A stretch of DNA of 34,666 bases from DATCYZ01 sp036526195 (GCA_036526195.1 DATCYZ010000008.1:1-34666); one strand, 5' to 3'. Positions 6,935-14,068 are shown, numbered from the stretch's first letter. Made by a program: numbers and translations. The notes: a model not told the origin generated them from the sequence alone.

Positions 6935-7609
6935 TCACAGCTCCGACCACATTCGCATCAGATTCATGTACGCCGCATTCACTTGCGCTGTCTCGCCGGA
7001 ATCGGGCGCCTTCTTCAGCAGTGCTTCGCGCGCCGCGTTGAGCCCGAACAGCAACTCGCGCTGCGCCGCATCGCGCACCAGGCTCTGCACCCAGGTGACG
7101 GCCACCAGGCGCTCGCCGCGCGTCACCGGCGCCACGTGGTGCAGGCTGCCCGCCGGATACAGCACGGCATCGCCCGCCTCGAGCTTCACCGACTGCACGC
7201 CGAACGCAGTGCGCACCGAAAGTTCCCCGCCATCGTACGCCTGCGGCGGAGTCAGGAACACCGTGACTGCCACGTCGGAGCGGTAGATCGCCGCGCCGAC
7301 CCCCATGATCGGGTCATCGAGGTGCGGGCCATAGGCCATGCCCGTCTCGTAGCGCACGTAGGACGGGCTTGCGACATGCCGGGGCAGCGCCCCCGCCCGG
7401 TATGCCGGATGGCGCATCAGCGCTCCCATCACGACCCGGTTGAGCCGCTCGAGGTCTGCTTCCGGAACCTGGAGTTCCTGGTTGTGCTTGACCCGTCGCG
7501 CGGCAGCGCCTGCCGAAAGGCGCCCGTCGACAAGGCGGGCATCCCGCAGGAGCTCGCCAACCAGCTGAATCTCGTCGGGCATGAGAACCCCGGGAATGGC
7601 CAGCAGCAT
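6935..7609 (-). CDS. PiuC/YbiX-type Fe(II)-dependent dioxygenase
   Basis: This 224-residue protein matches the PKHD-type hydroxylase (PiuC/YbiX) family in length and sequence. The Fe ligands are His96-x-Asp98 in YGPHLDDPIM and His157 in SLHHVAPVTRGER, with Arg167 as likely 2-oxoglutarate anchor. ATG 7609 is chosen because MLLAIPGVLMPDEI is the usual family start and lies two bases beyond the upstream gene's stop. A GTG at 7639 would overlap that gene. PiuC proteins are usually found with iron-uptake receptors; none is near here. It sits directly behind a second, different 2-oxoglutarate oxygenase, so the pair may act on one pathway. Substrate unknown. Confidence 0.85.
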   Translation of the reverse strand: MLLAIPGVLMPDEIQLVGELLRDARLVDGRLSAGAAARRVKHNQELQVPEADLERLNRVVMGALMRHPAYRAGALPRHVASPSYVRYETGMAYGPHLDDPIMGVGAAIYRSDVAVTVFLTPPQAYDGGELSVRTAFGVQSVKLEAGDAVLYPAGSLHHVAPVTRGERLVAVTWVQSLVRDAAQRELLFGLNAAREALLKKAPDSGETAQVNAAYMNLMRMWSEL

Positions 7610-7611
7610 CT

Positions 7612-8214
7612 TCAGTCCGACCCCGCGAAGCTGATCCACGTGGTGGCAATGTACTTCACCCCGGCCTGCAGGGTGACGCCCCGGTGCACATGGGTCCAGA
7701 ACGGCGGGAACAGGAGCAACTTCCCCTGTTCCGGGCGGATCATGGTCTCTTGCAGCGGAAACTCGGTCTCGCCACCCGGTCCGGGAACATCGTTCAGGTA
7801 CCAGATCGCCACCAGCTGGCGCGCGCTGAACGCGCCGGGACCGGAATCGACATGCCAGTGGTAATACTCCCCGGGCAAGGTCCGCTGCAGGTTGTAGCCG
7901 ATGTCCTTGAACGCGTTGGCGGCAAAGAACGGAAAGGCGCCGGCGAACTCATTGAAGGTCGCCACGAGCTGCTGCGCGAGCGCACGGTCGATGTCCCGCC
8001 AGTCCTCACGGCCACTGATGCGCAAGTCGGTGGAGCGCTTGACCTGCAGCGCCGTGCCGGCGGCTTCGCCGATCCGCCCGGCAGTATGCTGCGCCGGGTT
8101 CGCTTCGAAGCGCCGGATCGCCTCCCGGCACACGTCGGGCGCGAGCGCCTGCGCCATTTCGTAGATGAAGCTCAGGGGTCTGACCTCGCGGATCCGTCCG
8201 CCGGCGAGCGTCAT
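7612..8214 (-). CDS. Prolyl-4-hydroxylase-like 2-oxoglutarate/Fe(II) oxygenase
   Basis: This 200-residue protein has a prolyl-hydroxylase-like double-stranded beta-helix core. The Fe ligands are His121-x-Asp123 in YYHWHVDSGPG and His177 in THVHRGV, and Lys187 (QAGVKY) is placed to bind the 2-oxoglutarate carboxylate. The segment between (WYLNDVPGPGGETEFP) is typical of the fold. Relatives hydroxylate proline or other residues in proteins or small peptides. The start overlaps the stop of the upstream 110-residue gene as ATGA at 8211-8214, and its own stop precedes the PiuC-like start by two bases, so translation is coupled across all three. Confidence 0.85.
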   Translation of the reverse strand: MTLAGGRIREVRPLSFIYEMAQALAPDVCREAIRRFEANPAQHTAGRIGEAAGTALQVKRSTDLRISGREDWRDIDRALAQQLVATFNEFAGAFPFFAANAFKDIGYNLQRTLPGEYYHWHVDSGPGAFSARQLVAIWYLNDVPGPGGETEFPLQETMIRPEQGKLLLFPPFWTHVHRGVTLQAGVKYIATTWISFAGSD

Positions 8215-8543
8215 GGTTCGGGGGTGTAGAGCAGTTCGGTGTTCTGCATCTCGCCCGTGGCATCGACATCGACGCCGGTCGCCCCGGGCATGCGCAGGAC
8301 GATATACCCCGCCATCAGCATGGCGGTCGCCTGGTTTCCGGTCATGATGCTGGTGAGCAGCTTGTCGGCGACGATCTGGCAGCGCTGCAGCCGGTCTGGA
8401 TGCGCGACAAAGCTGCGGCTCATCTGCCAGCCCTGGTCCATATCCCGGTCAAGCCGCTCGTGGAATTCGCCGGCCTCCTCGAGAAGGGCATCGGGAACAT
8501 CCACTGCATAGATCTGGTCCGCGACCACCACCCTGAACCGCAT
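8211..8543 (-). CDS. Unrecognised 110-residue protein
   Basis: I do not recognise this protein. It begins MRFRVVVADQIYAVDVPDALL, suggesting a short beta hairpin, followed by a helical segment (EEAGEFHERLDRDMDQGWQMSR) and then DRLQRCQIVADKLLTSIMTGNQATAMLMAGYI, which is helical and moderately hydrophobic but too polar for a clear membrane span. The tail TGEMQNTELLYTPEP is acidic. The ATG at 8543 is used; the stop overlaps the next gene's start (ATGA). It is 23 bases downstream of the Sel1-repeat gene, within the minus-strand run 8995-6300. Confidence 0.65.
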   Translation of the reverse strand: MRFRVVVADQIYAVDVPDALLEEAGEFHERLDRDMDQGWQMSRSFVAHPDRLQRCQIVADKLLTSIMTGNQATAMLMAGYIVLRMPGATGVDVDATGEMQNTELLYTPEP

Positions 8544-8566
8544 GTCCGGCGCCCGCCTGTCCGGCC

Positions 8567-8995
8567 TCAGGCATCCGGCGCGACGCGCGCGCGCCACTTC
8601 GCGGCCTGCGCGGCGTCCTGCGACACTCCGATGCCCTTCTCGAACATCATGGCCAGCGTTTCGCACGAGCCCGCGAGCCCCTGTTCCGCCGCGCGCTGGA
8701 ACCATCGCGCAGCCTCCGATGCGTCGGTTTTCGTGCACTCGCCCTGCAGGTACATGAACCCGAGCCCGTGCTCCGCGAGGGCGAAGCCCTGGTCGGCCGC
8801 GGCGCGCATCCACCGGACCGCGTTGGCGCAGTTCTTCGCCACGCCCAGTCCCACCTGGGACATGATCGCCACCCGGTACTGCGCCGCCGGGTCGCCGCGC
8901 TCCGCAATCGGCAGCAGCAACTGCATCGCACGCGCGAACTCCTTCGCCTCGAAGGCCGCGACCCCGCTCGACAGTTCCATGTCCAGTCCTGACAT
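8567..8995 (-). CDS. Sel1-repeat protein
   Basis: This 142-residue protein consists of about three Sel1-like (TPR-related) repeats: AAQYRVAIMSQVGLGVAKN, ALAEHGLGFMYLQGECTKTD with AARWFQRAAEQG, and SCETLAMMFEKGIGVSQD with AAKWRARV. Such repeats are protein-protein scaffolds. No signal peptide is visible, so it is probably cytoplasmic. It is the first gene of the minus-strand run of six. Two starts are possible: ATG 8995, with GGGGAG upstream, or ATG 8980, with CAGGA upstream. It faces the unknown gene at 9046 across a short divergent promoter. Confidence 0.82.
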   Translation of the reverse strand: MSGLDMELSSGVAAFEAKEFARAMQLLLPIAERGDPAAQYRVAIMSQVGLGVAKNCANAVRWMRAAADQGFALAEHGLGFMYLQGECTKTDASEAARWFQRAAEQGLAGSCETLAMMFEKGIGVSQDAAQAAKWRARVAPDA

Positions 8996-9004
8996 CTCAG
9001 GCTC

Positions 9005-9034
9005 CCCGGTCTATGATCCGGTCACCAGACCGGG
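9005..9034. promoter_or_regulatory. Inverted repeat in a 50-base divergent promoter
   Basis: CCCGGTCT at 9005-9012 and AGACCGGG at 9027-9034 form perfect 8-base arms around a 14-base spacer. A nested perfect hairpin CCGGTC-ACCA-GACCGG lies at 9018-9033. The element fills most of the gap between the divergent starts at 8995 and 9046, so it could be a shared operator controlling both directions. A transcription terminator is less likely because no run of T follows and no gene ends here. Confidence 0.45.
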
Positions 9035-9045
9035 CACCCGTCACC

Positions 9046-9630
9046 ATGGCCATCATCAGCACCCCCCCCGCAGTGGCACTCATCAAGACGCGCTGGCGCA
9101 ACAAGGGCGCCCGCACGCATGCCGAACGCGCCGGCGTCATCGGCACGAACATCTGGAAGGTCTCGCAAGGGGTCTTCAAGCACATGGAAAAAGAGGGCTT
9201 CCGGTTCGGATCGGATCGGATGGTGACGACAGTGCTCACCGAGTTCATCGCTTTCATGGTGCAGCTTGTCGATCGCGCGGTGTACGGCAAGGTGGACGAG
9301 GCAGACCGCGCGACCCTGATCGGTGAACTTGCAGGGCATCTTGCGACCACCATGGAGAACAATCTGCGCGACCTGCTTGGACCGGGAGAATACCGCAAGC
9401 CGTTCATCGACACGCTGAATGCCCGATCCGGCGAGTACGCCGGGTTCGACTGTCCCGGGGGCGTGCCGGACTACGCCTGCGTACGCTACTTTGCCACGAT
9501 GGTGTCCGAGGCGATGGCGGACGGTGACAGCAAGTGGGTGGTGGAACAGATGATGGACATCGAGGCTCCGGAAATGGTGCGCCTTGCACACAAGCTGGTC
9601 GATCTGGCAGTGAGCGCGCCTGCGCGCTAG
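9046..9630 (+). CDS. Unrecognised helical protein of the sulfur accessory cluster
   Basis: I do not recognise this 194-residue protein. It is predicted mostly helical and soluble. Features are a basic N-terminal segment (LIKTRWRNKGARTHAERAG), a long helix through TVLTEFIAFMVQLVDRAVYG, and a C-terminal WVVEQMMDIEAPEMVRLAHK. Two cysteines (in FDCPGGVPDYAC) could be structural or metal-binding. ATG 9046 is preferred; ATG 9013 is in frame but lies inside the inverted repeat. It is a single-gene plus-strand unit. Its stop TAG shares the tetranucleotide CTAG (9627-9630) with the stop of the converging gene. Confidence 0.65.
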   Translation: MAIISTPPAVALIKTRWRNKGARTHAERAGVIGTNIWKVSQGVFKHMEKEGFRFGSDRMVTTVLTEFIAFMVQLVDRAVYGKVDEADRATLIGELAGHLATTMENNLRDLLGPGEYRKPFIDTLNARSGEYAGFDCPGGVPDYACVRYFATMVSEAMADGDSKWVVEQMMDIEAPEMVRLAHKLVDLAVSAPAR

Positions 9631-10679
9631 TGAATCGGGGCGGTCCGGGCGGGGCGTGCCGCCAGCAGCATTTCCAGCGCCCCCTCCCGCGCCGCGGGCG
9701 TCGTCGCAAGCACGGACTGTGCGACCTCCAGCCAGCGCGTCGCACCTTCGCGAACCAGCGTCTCCAGCGCCTCCAGCGTCCCGCTCTCCGCATACGCGGC
9801 GTAGGCTGCGAGCGCGTCGGGAAACAGTTCGCGCCGCAACCCATCGAAGGTGGCGAAGTAGAAATGGAGCGCAGGGTGATTCCGCCTCGCCAGCAGCACG
9901 GGCAGGGTCGACAGGCAATCGGCGATCAGGTCCCGCACGGCCCGCGCCACCAGTTCGCTTCGCGGGCGCGATAGCGCTGCAGTCATGTCGCGCCAGGCGG
10001 CGCCGAGTCGTTCGCCTGCCCTGGCCTCGCCGAGTTCGTGCAGGATCATGCTTTCCATTTCGCACTCGGCCATGCGTGCCAGGGCCGATTCCGGATTGGC
10101 GGCGAAGTCGTAGCCGTCCAGGGCGCGCGCCATGGCGCTCCCCCGCTTGCGCCATTTCCCGTCTTCGATCTTCTCCCAGAGGAAACGGCGGACGGACTCC
10201 AGCCGGATGAAGATCGTGCGCCCCTGCAGCATCGCGGGAGGCGCCGCCAGTTCGCGCGCGTACTCGCAGGACGACACGAGAATCGTGAACCCTTCCCGCG
10301 ATTCCGCGCGCAGCAGCTTGCCCAGAAAGAACACGGGCTTGCGGAACTGCCCATAGCCGGCGCTGTACACCAGTCCCTGCGCGCCCAGTGCCGCGTTGAC
10401 CGCTCCGCCATCAAGCGGATCGAGCGCGCCGCCGGGTATCGGCAGCGGCCTGAACGGTTCCGTTTCCAGTCCGCCCCACTGACGCTCGCGCGCCGCCAGC
10501 CACTCACCGACCGCGTCTTTTGGCAGCGCCCGGGAGAACGGCAGCTCGTTTTCCCAACGGTAGTATTCGCGCATCTTGAGCAGGAAGGTGCAAAGGCCAT
10601 ACTCCCCTGCGTGGCGCGCGTCCGAGACATCGCAGTTGTGCTGTACCGCGCTGACGAGTTCAGGAAGATTGCGCATCAT
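9627..10679 (-). CDS. Sfum_1244-family-like protein of unknown function
   Basis: This 350-residue protein resembles, from memory, the family NCBI names Sfum_1244, after a sulfate reducer gene. The recognisable part is the N-terminus: NLPELVSAVQHNCDVSDARHA, then GLCTFLLKMREYYRWE. No catalytic motif is evident. The remainder is mixed alpha/beta with a largely helical C-terminal half. Adjacent start codons ATG 10679 and ATG 10676 both follow a GGA site; the upstream one is given. It is divergent from the tandem TusA gene (59-base gap) and overlaps the converging gene by the four bases CTAG. Its location between sulfur-relay genes suggests a sulfur-related role, which is inference. Confidence 0.7.
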   Translation of the reverse strand: MMRNLPELVSAVQHNCDVSDARHAGEYGLCTFLLKMREYYRWENELPFSRALPKDAVGEWLAARERQWGGLETEPFRPLPIPGGALDPLDGGAVNAALGAQGLVYSAGYGQFRKPVFFLGKLLRAESREGFTILVSSCEYARELAAPPAMLQGRTIFIRLESVRRFLWEKIEDGKWRKRGSAMARALDGYDFAANPESALARMAECEMESMILHELGEARAGERLGAAWRDMTAALSRPRSELVARAVRDLIADCLSTLPVLLARRNHPALHFYFATFDGLRRELFPDALAAYAAYAESGTLEALETLVREGATRWLEVAQSVLATTPAAREGALEMLLAARPARTAPIH

Positions 10680-10697
10680 TGGTTCCGACGGTATAAA
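10669..10697 (+). promoter_or_regulatory. Candidate sigma-70-type promoter for the tandem tusA gene
   Basis: TTGCGC at 10669-10674 and TATAAA at 10692-10697 are separated by 17 bases, 42 bases before the TusA start. The -35 is weak and the -10 matches five of six consensus positions. On the opposite strand an extended -10-like TGCTACACT lies in the same gap and could serve the divergent gene, so the region is probably a back-to-back promoter. Confidence 0.35.
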
Positions 10698-10738
10698 TCG
10701 AGTGTAGCACCGCACTGATCGCGCCCTGAACCCTCGAA

Positions 10739-11227
10739 ATGCCCCGACCCGCCCGCCCGAAACCGCACGTCACGCTCGACATGAAGGGGGCCGCCTGCCC
10801 GGGCCCTTTGCTGGGCGCGCGACGCGTCCTGGATGAACTTCTGCCGGGCGAGGTCCTGCTGCTGATTTCGGACTGCGCCGGCACGCGGGACGATCTGCTG
10901 TCATGGACGCGTTATACCGGTGTGGAAATTCTGAGGACGGAGAAGCTGGCGAAGGGCGGGTCCGGCTATTACCTCCGGAAGGGCGATTCCCCGCGCGTGT
11001 CCCCCAACGCCCTGCTCGACATGCGCGGCGCGAGTTGCCCGGGACCGATCGTCGAGGCCAAGAAACTGCTGGATGGCATGCGCGCGGGCGAGGTGCTGCA
11101 ACTGGTCAGCGACTGCCCCGGCATTCGCGCCGACGTGCGCAGCTGGGTGAAGGCCACGGGCCTGGAACTCGCGGACGCGCGCGAAAGCGCGCCCGGCGAA
11201 TTCCGCTTCCAGATCCGCAAGCCCTGA
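10739..11227 (+). CDS. Tandem two-domain TusA-type sulfur carrier
   Basis: This 162-residue protein is two TusA domains in one chain. Each has the CPGP sulfur-carrier motif, at Cys20 (DMKGAACPGP) and Cys100 (DMRGASCPGP). A second cysteine follows in each (Cys46, Cys126). Both pairs repeat at exactly 80 residues, so the gene arose by a clean internal duplication. TusA proteins (about 80 residues) carry persulfide between rhodanese or cysteine desulfurase and acceptors such as DsrEFH. Here the dsr operon, 7.5 kb away, supplies a likely partner. The start ATG 10739 lies in a short divergent gap. Confidence 0.92.
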   Translation: MPRPARPKPHVTLDMKGAACPGPLLGARRVLDELLPGEVLLLISDCAGTRDDLLSWTRYTGVEILRTEKLAKGGSGYYLRKGDSPRVSPNALLDMRGASCPGPIVEAKKLLDGMRAGEVLQLVSDCPGIRADVRSWVKATGLELADARESAPGEFRFQIRKP

Positions 11228-11253
11228 TCCGGTCGGACTGGCGCGGCGCCCGC

Positions 11254-11742
11254 TCAGGCGATCAGCTCGCGCAGCTTTGCTTCGATGAACTCGATCTGCT
11301 TGTGCTTCATGCCGTTCGCGGCCATCAGCCAGAGTATCGACACCGCGAAGATTCCGCCGCCGAACAGGGTGACATCGTCCGCCGTGGCGCTGCCGTAGAG
11401 CCGTTGCAGGAACCCGGTGCCCGCGATCACCAGGCCCATCAGCGGAAAGCCGATGAACTGGATGCGGGTGGCCATCTTCCAGGCCAGCGTGCCGCGCAGC
11501 ACGCAGCCGCGGCCTTCGGGCTCGAGGCGCGCGCGGTACTCCACCACGTCGGAGGCGCCGGCGAGCAGCGCGCGACGCGACGCCACCAGGTCCATGCCGT
11601 CGAGCCGGCCGGTGAGGCGCTCGGCGGCGGAAAAGCGCGTCGCGGTGGCGAACAGGGCGTTCAGGCGGCGCGCCGCCTCCCCCGCATCCGCCGCGCCGCG
11701 CACTTCGAGCGGCCGCCGCCAGAAAATCCAGTTCTCGCTCAC
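11254..11742 (-). CDS. Small membrane protein, unknown function
   Basis: This 162-residue protein has a soluble N-terminal half (ENWIFWRRPLEVRGAADAGE) and two hydrophobic spans near the C-terminus: IQFIGFPLMGLVIAGTGF and a segment around LFGGGIFAVSILWLMAANG. It ends in a charged HKQIEFIEAKLREL helix. The start is GTG 11742, which overlaps the stop of the acetyltransferase gene (GTGA). This coupling puts it in an operon with the acyl-CoA ligase. No family is recognised. It converges with the tandem TusA gene, 26 bases away. Confidence 0.7.
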   Translation of the reverse strand: MSENWIFWRRPLEVRGAADAGEAARRLNALFATATRFSAAERLTGRLDGMDLVASRRALLAGASDVVEYRARLEPEGRGCVLRGTLAWKMATRIQFIGFPLMGLVIAGTGFLQRLYGSATADDVTLFGGGIFAVSILWLMAANGMKHKQIEFIEAKLRELIA

Positions 11743-12260
11743 GCCGCGGGCCCGGCTTCGCCCGGCAGGACCTGGCCCGCGAGGCGCTCGATGGCCTCGC
11801 CACTCATGCGCTGGATCGTCCAGTCCTCGAGCGGCTGGGCGCCGATGGCGCGGTAGAAATCGATCGACGGCGTGTTCCAGTCCAGCACCGACCATTCGAA
11901 ACGGCCGCAATCGCGCTCGCGGGCGAGGCGTGCAAGGTGCACCATCAGCGCCTTGCCGGCGCCGCGGCCACGCGCCTCCAGGCGCACGAAGAGATCTTCC
12001 AGGTACAGGCCGCGCTTGCCGACGAAGGTCGAGAAGTTGTGGAAGAACAGCGCGAAGCCGATGCACGCGCCGGCGTCCTCCGCCAGCAGCACCTCGGCCG
12101 CCGGTCGCGGTCCGAAGAGCTGCTCGCGCAGGGCTGCCGCGTCGGCCGTGACCGCGTGGGAGAGCTTCTCGTACTCGGCGAGGCGCAGGATCAGGTCGTG
12201 GATCACCGGCGCGTCCGCCGCCGTGGCGAAGCGGATGCGCAGCGCGGGCGCCGCGCTCAC
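11739..12260 (-). CDS. GNAT-family N-acetyltransferase
   Basis: This 173-residue protein is a GNAT acetyltransferase. IRFATAADAPVIHDLI is the first strand-helix, and the acetyl-CoA loop is RLEARGRGAGKALM. The segment LYLEDLFVRLEARG, together with HNFSTFVGKRGLYLEDL and WNTPSIDFYRAIGA, resembles diamine (spermidine/spermine) acetyltransferases, so a polyamine-like amine is a plausible substrate. The start is GTG 12260, overlapping the ligase stop (GTGA), and its stop overlaps the next gene's GTG. The acyl-CoA ligase upstream could suggest a protein-acetylation role instead. I favour the small-amine reading moderately. Confidence 0.88.
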   Translation of the reverse strand: MSAAPALRIRFATAADAPVIHDLILRLAEYEKLSHAVTADAAALREQLFGPRPAAEVLLAEDAGACIGFALFFHNFSTFVGKRGLYLEDLFVRLEARGRGAGKALMVHLARLARERDCGRFEWSVLDWNTPSIDFYRAIGAQPLEDWTIQRMSGEAIERLAGQVLPGEAGPAA

Positions 12261-13972
12261 AAGGCGCGGGCCTGCTCGCGCAGGACGAACTTCTGGATCT
12301 TGCCGGTGGCGGTGACCGGCAACGGCCCGAAGACGACCTTTTTCGGCACCTTGAAACGCGCCAGATGCTTGCGGCACCAGTCGATGAACTCCGCCTCGTC
12401 GGCCGTTGCGCCCGCCTTCAACTGCACGAACGCGCAGGGAGTCTCGCCCCATTTGTCGTCCGGACGCGCCACCACCGCGGCGAGCGCCGTGGCCGGGTGC
12501 CGGTAGAGCGCGATCTCGACCTCCACCGAGGAGATGTTCTCCCCGCCCGAGATGATGATGTCCTTCTTGCGGTCCTTGATCTCGATGTAGTTCGTCGCAT
12601 GCCATACCGCGAGGTCGCCGGTGTGCATCCAGCCGCCGGAGAACGCCTCGGCCGTGGCCTTCGGGTCCTTCAGGTAGCCGAGCATCACGGTGTTGGCGCG
12701 CACCAGCACCTCGCCCATCGTCCGGCCGTCCTGCGGCACTGGCTTGCAGGTCTTCGGGTCACCGACGATGTGGCCCTCGACGACCTGGTTGCGCACGCCC
12801 TGCCGCGCCATTTCCTGCGCCCGCGCCTCCATCGACAGGCCCTGCCAGGCCTCCTGCGGGGCGCACAGGGTCGAAGGGCCCTGCAGTTCCGTCATGCCGT
12901 AGATGTGCAGCACCTGGAAGCCCATTTCCTCCATGCCCTGGATCACCTTGGCGGGCGGGGGCGAGCCGCCGGTCTGGATGTGCACCGTTTGGGGAAACTT
13001 TCGCTTCTGCGCCTCGGGCGCACCGACCAGCATGCTGAGCACCGTCGGTGCACCGCACATGTGGGTGACGCCGTGCTCGACGATCATCGGGAAGATCAGC
13101 GCAGGATCCACGGCGCGCAGGCAGACATGGGTGCCCGCCATGGCGGTCACCGACCAGGGAAAGCACCAGCCGTTGCAATGAAACAGCGGCAGCGTCCACA
13201 GGTACACCGGATGCGCCGGCATCGGCCACGCCATGATGTTGCCGCAGGCCTCGAGGAAGGTGCCGCGGTGGTGGTAGACCACGCCCTTGGGCCGGCCAGT
13301 GGTGCCGGAGGTGTAGTTGAGCGCGATCGGGTCGGATTCGGCCGCCGGCAGCGACCAGGCGAAGTCCGGATCGCCTTTGGCGATGAAGGCCTCGTACTCG
13401 ATGCTGCCGAGGCGCTCGCCGGGTCCGGTGTAGAGCGGATCGTCATTGTCGACCACGAGGATCTTCCGCTTGAGCGCCTTCAGCGCCGGGCCGCAAACGG
13501 CGGCAAACACCCGGTCGACGATGAACACCTTCGCCTCGCCATGCTCGAGGATGTAGCGCACCGTGTCCGTATCGAGCCGGGTGTTGATGGTGTTCAGAAC
13601 CGCGCCCGCCATCGGCACGCCGTAGTGCACATCCAGCATCGCCGGCACGTTCGGCAGCATCACCGACACGACCTCGCCGCGCTTCACTCCGGCCTTCACC
13701 AGCGCGGAGGCCAGCCTGCGCGCACGCGCAAGCCACTCGGCATATGTGATGCGTCGATCGCCGTGGACGATGGCGACGCGATCGGGATGGATTTCCGCGG
13801 CGCGCGGCAGGAAGCCGATCGGCGAGAGTTCGGTCCTGTTGGCCGGACCGGTCTTCAGCGAAGACCACGGGCCTGCGGACGAGGCCGACGGCTTCACTGA
13901 CGCTCGCCGCACCGCAACATTCTTCTTCGTCGCGCGCGGTTTCACCGCGACGCGTTTCGCATTCCTTGCCAT
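12257..13972 (-). CDS. Acyl-CoA synthetase (AMP-forming ligase)
   Basis: This 571-residue enzyme activates a fatty or other carboxylic acid with ATP and CoA. The ATP/AMP signature is YTSGTTGRPKGVVYHH. Further motifs are YGMTELQGP, the adenylate-binding GWMHTGDLAVWH, and the C-terminal KDIIISGGENISSVEVE with the catalytic-lysine region VTATGKIQKFVL. ATG 13972 is chosen because GGGGGGAG lies immediately upstream; an earlier ATG at 14017 falls in repeat DNA. An odd basic, Lys/Arg-rich extension of about 45 residues precedes the usual N-terminus. It heads an operon with the GNAT and membrane-protein genes and faces the Liv transporter, suggesting acid uptake plus activation. Confidence 0.92.
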   Translation of the reverse strand: MARNAKRVAVKPRATKKNVAVRRASVKPSASSAGPWSSLKTGPANRTELSPIGFLPRAAEIHPDRVAIVHGDRRITYAEWLARARRLASALVKAGVKRGEVVSVMLPNVPAMLDVHYGVPMAGAVLNTINTRLDTDTVRYILEHGEAKVFIVDRVFAAVCGPALKALKRKILVVDNDDPLYTGPGERLGSIEYEAFIAKGDPDFAWSLPAAESDPIALNYTSGTTGRPKGVVYHHRGTFLEACGNIMAWPMPAHPVYLWTLPLFHCNGWCFPWSVTAMAGTHVCLRAVDPALIFPMIVEHGVTHMCGAPTVLSMLVGAPEAQKRKFPQTVHIQTGGSPPPAKVIQGMEEMGFQVLHIYGMTELQGPSTLCAPQEAWQGLSMEARAQEMARQGVRNQVVEGHIVGDPKTCKPVPQDGRTMGEVLVRANTVMLGYLKDPKATAEAFSGGWMHTGDLAVWHATNYIEIKDRKKDIIISGGENISSVEVEIALYRHPATALAAVVARPDDKWGETPCAFVQLKAGATADEAEFIDWCRKHLARFKVPKKVVFGPLPVTATGKIQKFVLREQARAL

Positions 13973-13992
13973 CTCCCCCCCTTCTGCGCTTA

Positions 13993-14036
13993 CACTGACG
14001 TGCAATTCTGAATCCACTGACGTGCAATTCTGAATC
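13993..14036. repeat. Perfect 22-bp tandem repeat in the divergent promoter
   Basis: A 22-base unit beginning CACTGACGTGCAATTC and ending TGAATC occurs twice, back to back, at 13993-14014 and 14015-14036, with no mismatch. It fills the centre of the 96-base gap between the divergent acyl-CoA ligase (start 13972) and binding-protein gene (start 14069). Each unit contains TGACGT, a half-site found in operators of TetR- and MerR-type fatty-acid or branched-chain regulators. It may therefore be a double operator, or a recent duplication. Confidence 0.6.
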
Positions 14037-14068
14037 TACACCAGAAGCAATCTCCGAGGAGGGGTTCC

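Noticed and set aside
7612..7639. GTG at 7639 as start of the PiuC-like gene
   Set aside because: It would overlap the upstream gene, and the family begins at the ATG at 7609 (MLLAIPGVL).
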